Both the position numbers and the translations under genes were made by a program. Below are positions 41,489 to 50,257 of a stretch of DNA of 64,000 nucleotides, piece after piece. Positions within the stretch are counted from its first letter, which is position 1. Each line of letters begins with the position of its first letter. Origin of the DNA: JBCBCP01 sp039817385 (GTDB lineage Bacteria > Pseudomonadota > Alphaproteobacteria > Rhodobacterales > Rhodobacteraceae); NCBI GenBank assembly GCA_039817385.1, contig JBCBVY010000003.1, positions 434,001 to 498,000 on the forward strand, written 5' to 3'. The notes below the pieces were generated by a model. It had not been told where the DNA came from and searched no databases. It was given only the letters and a program-made list of their open reading frames with translations.

Positions 41489-44236
41489 GTGACTGCCGCG
41501 GGTGCGTCCGCGGCGGAGCGGCTCATTTGCCCCGCCGAAGACATCTTTGACACTGCGGCCTGGGCAGCGGTGCTGCACACCGCGCCGTCAGAGCTGCGCG
41601 CGGCGGCTGTCGCGCACCTCAGGGCCACACAAAAGGCCGGGCGCACACGTATCGCGGCTGCGCTTGCGGCCCGCCCCTTTGCTGCGCGCGAGACAACGAC
41701 AGCTTACGCGCACCTGACCGACTGCACCGTGCGCGCTGCGCTCGACGTGGCGTTGATCCTGCACCCGATGGCCGCGCCGACCGCGGCCGAGCGCCTTTCG
41801 GTCATCGCGGTCGGCGGCTATGGCCGCGGTGAGATGGCGCCATTCTCGGACGTCGACCTGCTGTTCCTCACGCCTTACAAAATCACCGCCTGGGCCGAGA
41901 CCGTGATCGAGGCGATGCTTTATATCCTGTGGGATCTTAAGCTGAAGGTCGGCCACGCCTCCCGCACCGTCGATGAATGCGTTCGCTTGGGCGCGGAGGA
42001 TTTCACCATCCAGACCGCTCTGCTTGAGCATCGCTGGATCACGGGGGACGCGCCGCTGGCCGAAGAGCTGGGCACCGCGCTGCGGGGCCGCCTGTTTTCC
42101 GGCAACGCAAAGGCGTTCATCGCGGCCAAGCTGGCCGAACGGGACAAACGCCACACGCGGCAGGGTCAGCGCTATATCGTTGAGCCGAATGTCAAGGAAG
42201 GCAAGGGCGGCCTGCGCGACCTGCAATCGCTGTTCTGGATCGCAAAACACATCCACGGCGTACAGGATGCCGCCGCGCTTGTGGACCTAGATGTTTTCCA
42301 ACCGGAAGAGTTTCGCGCCTTCGTGGCCGCCGAAGAATTCCTCTGGGCCGTGCGCTGCCACCTGCATCTGGCAACCGGGCGCGCGACCGAGCTGCTGTCC
42401 TTTGACATGCAGGTCCAGGTTGCCGATGCGATGGGCTATGCCGACACGGCAGGGCGGCGGGGCGTGGAGATTTTCATGCAGGATTTCTTTCGCCACGCAA
42501 CCGAGGTTGGCGATCTGACCCGCATCTTCCTCACTGCGCTGGAGGCGGACCACCTCAAGGACGAGCCGCTGCTGGAGCGGCTGTTCAAACGCAAACCGCG
42601 GGCCCGCGCGGGTTACAAGATGATCCAGAACCGGCTGGCCATCGCGGATGATGCCGCTTTCCTTGCGGACCCGCTGAACATCTTGCGCCTGTTCGAAGAG
42701 GCCCTGCGTACCGGTGCGCTGATCCATCCGGATGCGATGCGACTGGTCAAATCGAACCTGCATCTGATCGACGCGACCCTGCGCGCCGAGCCAGAAGCGC
42801 AGCGCCTGTTCCTCGACCTGCTGCTGAAACACGGCAATCCCGAACGCGCGCTGCGGCGGATGAACGAGCTTGGTGTGCTCTCGGCCTTTATCCCCGAGTT
42901 TGAACACATTGTCGCGATGATGCAGTTCAACATGTACCACAGCTATACCGTGGACGAGCATACCATTCAGTGCATCGCGCAGCTGGCCCTAATCGAAAAG
43001 GGGGAGCTGGGCGAGGACTTGCCCGTCGCCTCCTCGATCCTGTCGGACGGCGGCCTGAACCGCCGCGTTCTCTACGTTGCGCTGCTGTTGCACGATATCG
43101 GCAAAGGGCGACCCGCGGATCACGCAATGATCGGCGCGCAGATCGCGCGCACCGTTGCGCCCCGGCTCGGGCTGAAGCCGGACGAGGTCGACACGGTCGA
43201 ATGGCTGGTGCGCTATCATCTGCTGATGTCCGACATGGCACAAAAGCGCGACATTGCCGACCCGCGCACGGTGCGCGACTTTGCCAAGGCGGTGCGCACG
43301 GTGGAACGGCTGGACCTGCTGTGCGTGCTGACCGTCTGCGACATTCGCGGGGTTGGCCCGGACACGTGGAACAACTGGAAAGCGGTGCTGATCCGTGCGC
43401 TCTACCGCCAAACACGCCGTGCGCTCGAGGACGGGATGGAGGCGCTCAACCGCGAGAACCGCGGGGCAGAGGCGCAAAAGGCCCTGCGTCAGGCGCTGTC
43501 CGATTGGCCGCGCGCGGATGTCACCCGCGAGATCCAGCGTCATTACGATCCCTACTGGCAGAACCTTCACCTGACAGCGCATGTCGTCTTTGCCCACCTG
43601 CTCCGCGATCTGGAGCCGGGCAGCATTGCCATCGACCTACACCCGGATGATGACCGCGACGCGACGCGCGCCTGCTTTGCAATGGAAGACCATCCGGGCA
43701 TCTTTGCCCGCCTGACCGGGGCGCTGGCGCTGGTGGGGGCCAATGTGGTCGATGCGCGCAGCTACACCACCAAGGACGGCTACGTGACGGACACGTTCTG
43801 GATCCAGGACGCCGATGGCAATCCCTATGACGCGGACCGCCTGCCGCGCCTGCGCCAGATGATCGAACGCACGCTCGCCGGTGAGGTCGTCGCCCGTGAG
43901 GCGATCAAGGACCGCGACAAAGTCAAACGCCGCGAGCGGGCGTTCAAGGTGCCCACGCATATCACGTTCGACAACGAAGGCTCGGACATCTACACGATCA
44001 TTGAGGTTGACACCCGCGACCGCCCCGGCCTGCTGCACGATCTGACCCGCACGCTGGCCGCCTCCAACGTCTATATCGCCAACGCAGTCATCGCGACCTA
44101 TGGGGAGCAGGCCGTCGACACGTTCTATGTCAAAGATATGTTCGGGCTAAAATATCAGATGCCGTCGAAACAACGCACGCTGGAAAAACGCCTGCGTCAG
44201 GCGATCCAGGAAGGGGCAGAACGCGCGGCGGACTGA
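41489..44236 (+). CDS. glnD: [Protein-PII] uridylyltransferase / uridylyl-removing enzyme
   Basis: Glutamine sensor that modifies PII proteins in nitrogen control. The 915 residues show the nucleotidyltransferase motif GGYGRGEMAPFSDVDLLF near 108, the PII-UTase helical region, an HD hydrolase domain (LLLHDIGKGRPADHA near 535), and two C-terminal ACT domains (DHPGIFARLTGAL; DRPGLLHDLTRTL). The start is a GTG 23 bases after the lipoprotein gene, with no clear ribosome site. It probably links to the nitrate locus through Ntr control. Confidence 0.95.
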   Translation: MTAAGASAAERLICPAEDIFDTAAWAAVLHTAPSELRAAAVAHLRATQKAGRTRIAAALAARPFAARETTTAYAHLTDCTVRAALDVALILHPMAAPTAAERLSVIAVGGYGRGEMAPFSDVDLLFLTPYKITAWAETVIEAMLYILWDLKLKVGHASRTVDECVRLGAEDFTIQTALLEHRWITGDAPLAEELGTALRGRLFSGNAKAFIAAKLAERDKRHTRQGQRYIVEPNVKEGKGGLRDLQSLFWIAKHIHGVQDAAALVDLDVFQPEEFRAFVAAEEFLWAVRCHLHLATGRATELLSFDMQVQVADAMGYADTAGRRGVEIFMQDFFRHATEVGDLTRIFLTALEADHLKDEPLLERLFKRKPRARAGYKMIQNRLAIADDAAFLADPLNILRLFEEALRTGALIHPDAMRLVKSNLHLIDATLRAEPEAQRLFLDLLLKHGNPERALRRMNELGVLSAFIPEFEHIVAMMQFNMYHSYTVDEHTIQCIAQLALIEKGELGEDLPVASSILSDGGLNRRVLYVALLLHDIGKGRPADHAMIGAQIARTVAPRLGLKPDEVDTVEWLVRYHLLMSDMAQKRDIADPRTVRDFAKAVRTVERLDLLCVLTVCDIRGVGPDTWNNWKAVLIRALYRQTRRALEDGMEALNRENRGAEAQKALRQALSDWPRADVTREIQRHYDPYWQNLHLTAHVVFAHLLRDLEPGSIAIDLHPDDDRDATRACFAMEDHPGIFARLTGALALVGANVVDARSYTTKDGYVTDTFWIQDADGNPYDADRLPRLRQMIERTLAGEVVAREAIKDRDKVKRRERAFKVPTHITFDNEGSDIYTIIEVDTRDRPGLLHDLTRTLAASNVYIANAVIATYGEQAVDTFYVKDMFGLKYQMPSKQRTLEKRLRQAIQEGAERAAD

Positions 44237-44253
44237 TCAGACAAGCGGCGCTC

Positions 44254-44799
44254 TCAGCGCCACTTGATCGAACAGCCCATGCTCGCCACCTGATCCCGCG
44301 GCCCTTGCCCGGTCGCCCCGATCTGGCGCATGGCGTTCAGAAGCTCCGGCACGCGCGTTGCCGCCGCGCCCCGGCCCGCATCATCCAGCCGCCCGCGGTA
44401 CTGAAGCTCCAGCGCGGCATTGTAGCCAAAGAAATCCGGCGTGCAGACCGCCCCATAGGCGCGCGCCACCGCCTGATCCTCATCCACAAGGTAGGGAAAC
44501 CGGAACCCGTGCGCCTTCGCAAATGCGGCCATCCGGTCCGGCGCATCCGCTGGGTAGGCGGCGTAATCGTTGCTCATCACCGCCAACACGCCAAAGCCCT
44601 CGTCCAAGAGGCTGTTCAGATCCGACGCCAGCCGCTCCGCAATGCCCAGCACATAAGGGCAATGGTTGCAGATGAACGCCACCAGCAGCCCCTTGTCCCC
44701 TGCGCTCATCGGCACCCCGGCCTCCGCAGCGCCCGGATCACGCAACACAAACGCGGGCGCGCGCGCCCCAAAGTCACAAACCGGCGTATCTAGCAGCAT
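44254..44799 (-). CDS. Thioredoxin-fold protein with CNHC motif
   Basis: A roughly 181-residue AhpC/TSA-type thioredoxin-family protein. The redox motif is CNHCPYV near residue 45, with the following sequence AVMSNDYAAYPADAPDRM and VCTPDFFGY (cis-Pro) typical of the ResA/thioredoxin-like group. No signal peptide. Three ATG codons lie in a row; the third (44799) has GGAGG at seven bases and is preferred. Substrate unknown. The 32-bp element copy 2 lies upstream. Confidence 0.85.
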   Translation of the reverse strand: MLLDTPVCDFGARAPAFVLRDPGAAEAGVPMSAGDKGLLVAFICNHCPYVLGIAERLASDLNSLLDEGFGVLAVMSNDYAAYPADAPDRMAAFAKAHGFRFPYLVDEDQAVARAYGAVCTPDFFGYNAALELQYRGRLDDAGRGAAATRVPELLNAMRQIGATGQGPRDQVASMGCSIKWR

Positions 44800-44838
44800 C
44801 ATCATTCCTCCAAACCGCTTTCCCTAATGCCTAGCACC

Positions 44839-44870
44839 CCGCCCCTTCTCTGTTTCAAAAAAATCCTGCC
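44839..44870 (-). repeat. 32-bp element, copy 2 (upstream of the thioredoxin-fold gene)
   Basis: Near-identical to 14556-14587 with only a few changes; reads AACAGAGAAGGGGCGG at its 3' end on the minus strand. It is 40 bases before the preferred start of the thioredoxin-fold gene. Confidence 0.55.
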
Positions 44871-44992
44871 CCACTGCCCGATAGGCGGCTTTGCCGCAGG
44901 AAGGGAAGGGCCGATCAGCCATGCACGCCCCCTGCTGAACTTGCGCGCAGGCCACCACACCCGCTAAGCCCCCAGGAAAAGGGCAGCGCATC

Positions 44993-46531
44993 TTGAAACC
45001 CATCCGCCTCATCTCCGGCTTTCTGACCGTCGGCGTCTGGACGCTCGCCAGCCGCGTGCTCGGCTTTGTCCGCGAGGTCATGATCCTCGCCCTGATCGGC
45101 CCCGGCCCGCTGATGGACGCCTTTGTCGCCGCTTTCCGCCTGCCCAACATGTTCCGCCGCTTCTTCGCCGAAGGGGCGTTCAATGCCGCCTTTGTGCCGA
45201 TGTTCTCCAAGCGCCTGGAAAACGGGGAGGGCGCGGCCCGGTTCGGGGCCGAAGCGCTCAGCTGGCTGGCCCTGCTGACGCTCGCGCTGACCGGCCTCGC
45301 GCTGGTGTTCATGCCCGCGCTGGTCTGGGCGACGGCGGGCGGGTTCGACGCCGCGCGCTTTTCCATGACAACCGAGTTCGGGCGCATCGTCTTTCCCTAC
45401 ATCTTCTTCATGTCGCTTTCGGCGCTGTTCTCCGGCGTGCTGAACGCCACGGGCCGCTTTGCCGCCGCCGCAGCAGCGCCGGTGCTGCTAAACGTTTTTG
45501 TCATCGCCGCACTTACAGCTGCGTGGGCCACGGGCGGGGTGGCGATCACCTGGCTTGTCTGGGCGATCCCGGTGGCCGGTGTGGCGCAGCTCGTGCTGAC
45601 CTGGGTGGCGGCCAGCCGCGCAGGCTTTGCGCTGATGCCGCGCCTGCCCCGCCCCTCGCCCGAGATGGGCGCGCTTCTGCGCACGGCGATCCCGGCGGCG
45701 CTCGCCACGGGGGTGATGCAGGTCAACCTCGTCGTCGGCCAGCTTGTCGCCTCCCGGTTTGACGATGCGGTCAGCTGGCTGTTCGCCGCCGACCGTCTTT
45801 ATCAGCTGCCCCTCGGGGTGGTCGGTATCGCGGTTGGCATCGTGCTGCTGCCTGATCTGGCCCGCCGCCTTGCAGCAGATGACACGCAGGGGGCGCAAAG
45901 CGCCCTGTCGCGCGCGGCAGAAGTGTCGATGGTGCTGACGCTGCCCTCTGCGATTGCGCTTGTGGTAATCCCGCTGCCGCTTGTCTCTGTCCTTTTTGGC
46001 CGGGGTGAGACGGGCGCGGATGATGTCGCCGCCATCGCCGCTGCAGTCGCCATCTACGGCCTCGGTCTACCCGCCTTTGTGCTGCAAAAGGTGGTGCAGC
46101 CGCTTTACTTCGCGCGCGGCGACACGCGCCGCCCGTTCCACTATGCGCTTGTGGCGATGGTGGTGAACGCAGCGGTCGCCATCGGCCTGGCCCCCAGCCT
46201 CGGCTGGCTCGCCCCGGCCATTGCCACCACGCTTGCGGGCTGGGCGATGCTGGGCCTTTTGTGGTGGGGCACGCGCGGCATGGGCGATGCGGCCCGCTTT
46301 GACGCGCAGCTGCGCCGCCGCCTGCCGCGCATCGTGCTGGCCTCCGCCCTGATGGGCGCAGTGCTCTATGCCGGGATGATCCTGCTTGGCCCCGCTTTGG
46401 GCCTGCCATATGTCCGCTACGCTGCGCTTGCGGTGCTGGTCGCGCTTGGGATGGTGTCCTTTGCGCTCATCGGCCAGTGGACTGGGGCGCTTAAATTATC
46501 GGAGCTCAAACGCGCGGTGCGCCGGGGTTAA
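44993..46531 (+). CDS. murJ: Lipid II flippase MurJ
   Basis: Integral membrane flippase for the peptidoglycan precursor, 512 residues with about fourteen helices. The N-terminus PIRLISGFLTVGVWTLASRVLGFVREV and the FRLPNMFRRFFAEGAFNAAFVP segment are diagnostic. The start is a TTG at 44993, which gives the usual family N-terminus; no ATG lies nearby in frame. Convergent with the rhomboid homologue. Confidence 0.95.
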   Translation: MKPIRLISGFLTVGVWTLASRVLGFVREVMILALIGPGPLMDAFVAAFRLPNMFRRFFAEGAFNAAFVPMFSKRLENGEGAARFGAEALSWLALLTLALTGLALVFMPALVWATAGGFDAARFSMTTEFGRIVFPYIFFMSLSALFSGVLNATGRFAAAAAAPVLLNVFVIAALTAAWATGGVAITWLVWAIPVAGVAQLVLTWVAASRAGFALMPRLPRPSPEMGALLRTAIPAALATGVMQVNLVVGQLVASRFDDAVSWLFAADRLYQLPLGVVGIAVGIVLLPDLARRLAADDTQGAQSALSRAAEVSMVLTLPSAIALVVIPLPLVSVLFGRGETGADDVAAIAAAVAIYGLGLPAFVLQKVVQPLYFARGDTRRPFHYALVAMVVNAAVAIGLAPSLGWLAPAIATTLAGWAMLGLLWWGTRGMGDAARFDAQLRRRLPRIVLASALMGAVLYAGMILLGPALGLPYVRYAALAVLVALGMVSFALIGQWTGALKLSELKRAVRRG

Positions 46532-46535
46532 CCCG

Positions 46536-46606
46536 GGCCCTCACTCAGGCCCCTGCGGGCCTTCTTCGGGACAGCGATGAAAGCCCCAAGGGCTTGAAGA
46601 GCGCCC
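46536..46606 (-). repeat. Double-hairpin intergenic repeat, copy C (inverted)
   Basis: On the minus strand it starts CTCTTCAAGCC, like copy A, with hairpins AAGCCC/GGGCTT and AGGCCC/GGGCCT and the shared words TTTCATCG and GAAGAAGGCCCGCAGG. It fills the gap between convergent murJ and the rhomboid homologue and is preceded by the palindrome GGGTTAACCC at the murJ stop. Confidence 0.7.
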
Positions 46607-46608
46607 GC

Positions 46609-47286
46609 CTAGCGTCGCTGCACCAACCGCCGCAGCCGCCCCATCCCGCCCGGCACCACAATGAGCGACAACCCAAGACCACAGGCAAACCCGGCCAGGT
46701 CCGCCACCCAGGACAGCGCGCCAAACACCAGCGAAAAGAGGATCTGTACGCCCATCAATATCCCGATCAGCGAAAACGCCCTGAGCGGGCCCTCGCCCAT
46801 CTGGTCAAAACGCTGCCACATCAGGAAGGTGTAGCAGCCGATCAGGCCGTAAACTGCCGGAAAGGCCCCGATCAGCCATTGCCCGTCCGTAAGCAGGCCA
46901 TAGGCCAGCGCCCCAAAGACGCCCGAGAAGACAAAGACAACCGCTACCGCAAGCTGCCCCATCACCTCGCCCACCAGCTTGCCCAGCGCCAGCAGCAGCA
47001 CCGCGGCAAAAAGGGTCGAGGTGAACGCCTGATGCACATATGTATAAGTGAGCACGCGGATCGAATGCTCCAACGGCATCTGCCCGTTGCGCAGCATCCA
47101 GTCAAAGGCAATCCCGCTGAACCCGTAATCCTGGATTGCCGCAACGCGCCAGCCGATGGCACCCGCACCGCCAAGCAGGCCCGCCTCACCCAGGCTGAAC
47201 AGCGCTTCGGGCACCACAACGGCCAGAAACAGCACCCAGACGATGGGCGGAAGTGGGTTCACGGGGGATTGATCCGACGGGTGCAT
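46609..47286 (-). CDS. Rhomboid-fold membrane protein, catalytic residues missing
   Basis: A 225-residue membrane protein with six or so helices of the rhomboid family. The usual GASG motif in helix 4 is GAFP (in GAFPAVYGLIG), so the catalytic Ser is replaced, and the usual AH.GGF in helix 6 is ADLAGF, so the catalytic His is Asp. It is therefore probably a proteolytically inactive rhomboid-like protein. The start is the ATG at 47286 with AAGGAGG at five bases; a longer in-frame start lacks it. Divergent from trpS. Confidence 0.83.
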   Translation of the reverse strand: MHPSDQSPVNPLPPIVWVLFLAVVVPEALFSLGEAGLLGGAGAIGWRVAAIQDYGFSGIAFDWMLRNGQMPLEHSIRVLTYTYVHQAFTSTLFAAVLLLALGKLVGEVMGQLAVAVVFVFSGVFGALAYGLLTDGQWLIGAFPAVYGLIGCYTFLMWQRFDQMGEGPLRAFSLIGILMGVQILFSLVFGALSWVADLAGFACGLGLSLIVVPGGMGRLRRLVQRR

Positions 47287-47358
47287 GGCGCCCTCCTTGA
47301 CGGCATATCCCCCCCTCGGTAATCCAGCCCAGCGCAAAAGCCCAGAGGCCCGTCACCG

Positions 47359-48378
47359 ATGTCCGAAGCCAGTTTCACCCCCCGCGTCTTTTCCGGCATC
47401 CAGCCCTCGGGCGGTCTGACGCTCGGCAACTACCTCGGCGCGATCAAACGCTTTGTCGAAATGCAGGATGAGGGGACGTACCAGACCGTCTACTGCATGG
47501 TCGACCTGCACGCGATCACCGTCTGGCAGGACCCCGAGGCGCTGCGCCGTAACACGCGCGAGCTGGCGGCGGGCTTCATCGCGTCCGGCCTCGACCCGCA
47601 GAAGTCGATCCTGATCAACCAGAGCCAAGTGCCCGAACACGCGCAGCTTGGCTGGGTCTTCAACTGTGTCGCACGGATGGGCTGGATGCAGCGGATGACG
47701 CAGTTCAAGGACAAGGCCGGCAAGAACGCGCAGGCCGCGTCGCTGGGCCTGTTCGGCTACCCGGCGCTGATGGCGGCCGACATCCTGGTCTACCATGCGA
47801 CCCATGTGCCGGTGGGCGAGGATCAGAAACAGCACCTTGAGCTGACGCGCGACATTGCGACCAAGTTCAACCACGATTACGGCGTCGACTTCTTCCCCCT
47901 GACCGAGCCGGTGATCGAAGGGGCGGCGACGCGCGTGATGTCTCTCCGTGATGGGTCGAAGAAAATGTCGAAATCCGACCCGTCAGATGCGAGCCGCATC
48001 AACATGACCGACGACGCGGACACGATTGCCAAGAAGATCCGCAAGGCCAAAACCGACGCGGACGCGCTTCCGTCCGAGGCCAAGGGGCTGGAGGATCGCC
48101 CAGAGGCGCGCAACCTCGTGAACATCTACGCCGCTCTGGCCGACACGAGCGTGGATCAGGTGCTGACCGATCATGGCGGCGCGCAGTTTGGGGCCTTCAA
48201 GCCTGCGCTGATCGAACTGGCGGTGGAGAAGCTCGCGCCAATCTCGGGCGAGATGTCACGGCTGATGGACGATCCGGCCCAGATCGATGCGATCCTTGCA
48301 CAAGGTGCCCGGCAGGCGCGGGAAATCACCGCGCCGATCCTGGCCAAAACCTACGAGATTGTCGGGATGGTGCGCTAG
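47359..48378 (+). CDS. trpS: Tryptophan-tRNA ligase
   Basis: Class I aminoacyl-tRNA synthetase, 339 residues. It has the HIGH-equivalent FSGIQPSGGLTLGNYLGAI near residue 8 and KMSKS near 198 (DGSKKMSKSDPSD), and the GEDQKQHLELTRD motif. Length is normal. Confidence 0.97.
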   Translation: MSEASFTPRVFSGIQPSGGLTLGNYLGAIKRFVEMQDEGTYQTVYCMVDLHAITVWQDPEALRRNTRELAAGFIASGLDPQKSILINQSQVPEHAQLGWVFNCVARMGWMQRMTQFKDKAGKNAQAASLGLFGYPALMAADILVYHATHVPVGEDQKQHLELTRDIATKFNHDYGVDFFPLTEPVIEGAATRVMSLRDGSKKMSKSDPSDASRINMTDDADTIAKKIRKAKTDADALPSEAKGLEDRPEARNLVNIYAALADTSVDQVLTDHGGAQFGAFKPALIELAVEKLAPISGEMSRLMDDPAQIDAILAQGARQAREITAPILAKTYEIVGMVR

Positions 48379-48390
48379 CCGTCGCGCCCG

Positions 48391-50106
48391 TCACGTCGCC
48401 GCAGGGTACGGGGCGCTGGCAGCCCGCCTAAAATCGCGGAACCGCAGGAAGGCCCGCACCGTCGCCCCGTAGGCCTTTTGCGGGTCTTGCCAGCCCAGCC
48501 CGGGAAACAGGCGCATCAACTCATGCCGTTGAGGCGGCGCGAGCGCGGCAAAACCCCATTTTCCGGGATAAAAACTTTCTGACCACATGCCGTTTGATTG
48601 GACGACCTCGTGCTGATCGAACATCAGGTGCACGTAGGTTACCGGGCGCAGCGCAGCCGCCATGCGGACACCGCTGCCCGAAACCCGCGCGAGATGAACG
48701 GCGCGCGCCATCTTCTCGTCGCCGCCACAAGCCGGATCGGCCACCAACACCCCGTGCTGCGGCGACACCAGCGTCGGACAGCTGTTGCCGAACGCACCGG
48801 CCTCAATCAGAACGGGTCTGAGTTTTTCGTTGTGGCGCAGATCGTCTACGGTCAAGTCGCGGGACCCGATCCAGCGAATGGGCCGTGGCCCATTGTCGCG
48901 CGTCACGACGAGGTCACCAACCCGCAAAGCCTCGATTGGCCTGTCGCCCGCTGGCGTCTGGATCAGCGTGCCCGTCGTAAAGCATGGGATGCCCAGCGAT
49001 CTGAGCGCCGCCGAACCCGTGGCCTGCGCCGGGGTAACCCCCTGAAGAACGACCGTCTCGCCATTCGGAAAAGTCAGAAGGGCGTTGCCGCTGCCATCAT
49101 CGCTGACCACGACATCCCAGTCATTGACCGCTTTGCCACCCGCGTCGGTCAGGTTAGAGACGTCGAGCTGGTCGTTGGTAGACCCGTTGCCGTCACTATC
49201 TCCGATGTCGAAATCGGTGATCGTGTCCGCCCCGGACGAGATCACGAAGACGTCGTCGCCAGCGCCGCCGGTCAACGTGTCATTGCCCGCCCCGCCATCC
49301 AGCGTATCGTTGCCGCTATGTGCGTTGATGCTGTCATTCCCGCCCGATGAGGCCCCGGCGAGGTAATCGTCGCTATTCGTTCCCTGAACGGCGTACCCGC
49401 TGCCATCGGGCGCCGTGTTCCCAGACAGGTTGATCGTGCTGGAAACGGGGGAAAAAGAGGCGGGCAGCGGCCCCCAACCGGGGCCAAAGATCTGCACGGC
49501 GTCCCCATCGGCCAACGGATCCAGCGCGTTGTTTGTCACATTGATCTGAGGGCCGGGCAGCGTCCCGTTATCGGCACCGAAAATCCGGACAAAGCCGCCC
49601 GATATGTCGTTGCCATCGATGTTGACGTTGTCCGTATTCTCCACCCGGATCAGCTCGCGGCTTGCGCCTGTATCGCCGACATTGCCCACGCGCGTAATGA
49701 CCGTGTTGGTGACGGACAAATCGCCCTTCGAATAGATCGCCCGCTGCAGCTCACCCGCCTTGTTGAACCCGGCGGAGACCGTCATGTTGTCCAGTGACAG
49801 GCCCGATCCGTCCCGAGCGTCGATGATGTTGTCGTTTGGCCCGCTGCCCTGCCACCACGTCTGCATGGAGAAGCCCTGCAGGCTCAGGTCGTTGGCATTC
49901 ACGTCCATCATGCCCTCGAACAGGACGCTATCCGGCCCGCCGGGCGCCGCCGGATCGCCCATGATCGTCAGGTTCGACTGGGTGATCGTAACATTTTCGG
50001 TATACGTGCCCGCCTCAAGGACAATTGTATCCCCGTCACCCGCCGCAGCGAGGGCATCCGAGAGCGTCGCATAAGTCCCGCTCGCACCGACTGTCAGTAT
50101 TGCCAC
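48391..50106 (-). CDS. Beta-helix / RTX / Hint-domain secreted protein
   Basis: A 571-residue protein with three parts: an N-terminal parallel beta-helix (about 1-250, ATLSDALAAAGDGDTIVLEAGTY), two or three calcium-binding RTX nonapeptides (near 265-290, GNDTLDGGAGNDTLTGGAGDD), and a C-terminal Hint domain (about 385-540) starting with CFTTGTLIQTP and ending near NGMWSESFYPG. No N-terminal signal, consistent with type I secretion. The Hint Cys and the SPQHGVLV His are kept, so self-processing is possible. An exact CtrA-type site and tandem 12-mers lie upstream. Confidence 0.85.
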   Translation of the reverse strand: MAILTVGASGTYATLSDALAAAGDGDTIVLEAGTYTENVTITQSNLTIMGDPAAPGGPDSVLFEGMMDVNANDLSLQGFSMQTWWQGSGPNDNIIDARDGSGLSLDNMTVSAGFNKAGELQRAIYSKGDLSVTNTVITRVGNVGDTGASRELIRVENTDNVNIDGNDISGGFVRIFGADNGTLPGPQINVTNNALDPLADGDAVQIFGPGWGPLPASFSPVSSTINLSGNTAPDGSGYAVQGTNSDDYLAGASSGGNDSINAHSGNDTLDGGAGNDTLTGGAGDDVFVISSGADTITDFDIGDSDGNGSTNDQLDVSNLTDAGGKAVNDWDVVVSDDGSGNALLTFPNGETVVLQGVTPAQATGSAALRSLGIPCFTTGTLIQTPAGDRPIEALRVGDLVVTRDNGPRPIRWIGSRDLTVDDLRHNEKLRPVLIEAGAFGNSCPTLVSPQHGVLVADPACGGDEKMARAVHLARVSGSGVRMAAALRPVTYVHLMFDQHEVVQSNGMWSESFYPGKWGFAALAPPQRHELMRLFPGLGWQDPQKAYGATVRAFLRFRDFRRAASAPYPAAT

Positions 50107-50160
50107 ACCCGTGCCCTCTCACTGCTACCAAAGCACCGGGGGAGGGCTAACATACTGGAT

Positions 50161-50176
50161 TTAAGGAGGGTTTAAC
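50161..50176 (-). promoter_or_regulatory. Exact CtrA-type site upstream of the Hint/RTX gene
   Basis: TTAA-N7-TTAA followed by C, 55 bases before the gene's ATG. It matches the CtrA consensus of alphaproteobacteria exactly. TTAA is rare in this GC-rich sequence. Confidence 0.6.
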
Positions 50177-50181
50177 GCGTA

Positions 50182-50229
50182 TTTCACAGGGCTTTTCACG
50201 AGGCTTTTCACAAGGTTGTTCACCGGCAA
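50182..50229. repeat. Four tandem 12-base repeats
   Basis: TTTCACAGGGCT, TTTCACGAGGCT, TTTCACAAGGTT and GTTCACCGGCAA follow one another without gap, next to the CtrA-type site and upstream of the Hint/RTX gene. On the minus strand each unit carries GTGAA. They could be a multi-site operator. Confidence 0.6.
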
Positions 50230-50257
50230 ACCGCTTCGATGTGCGAAGGTTTGATCT

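Noticed and set aside
50182..50229. Possible CRISPR array
   Set aside because: The 12-base units are directly tandem with no spacers.
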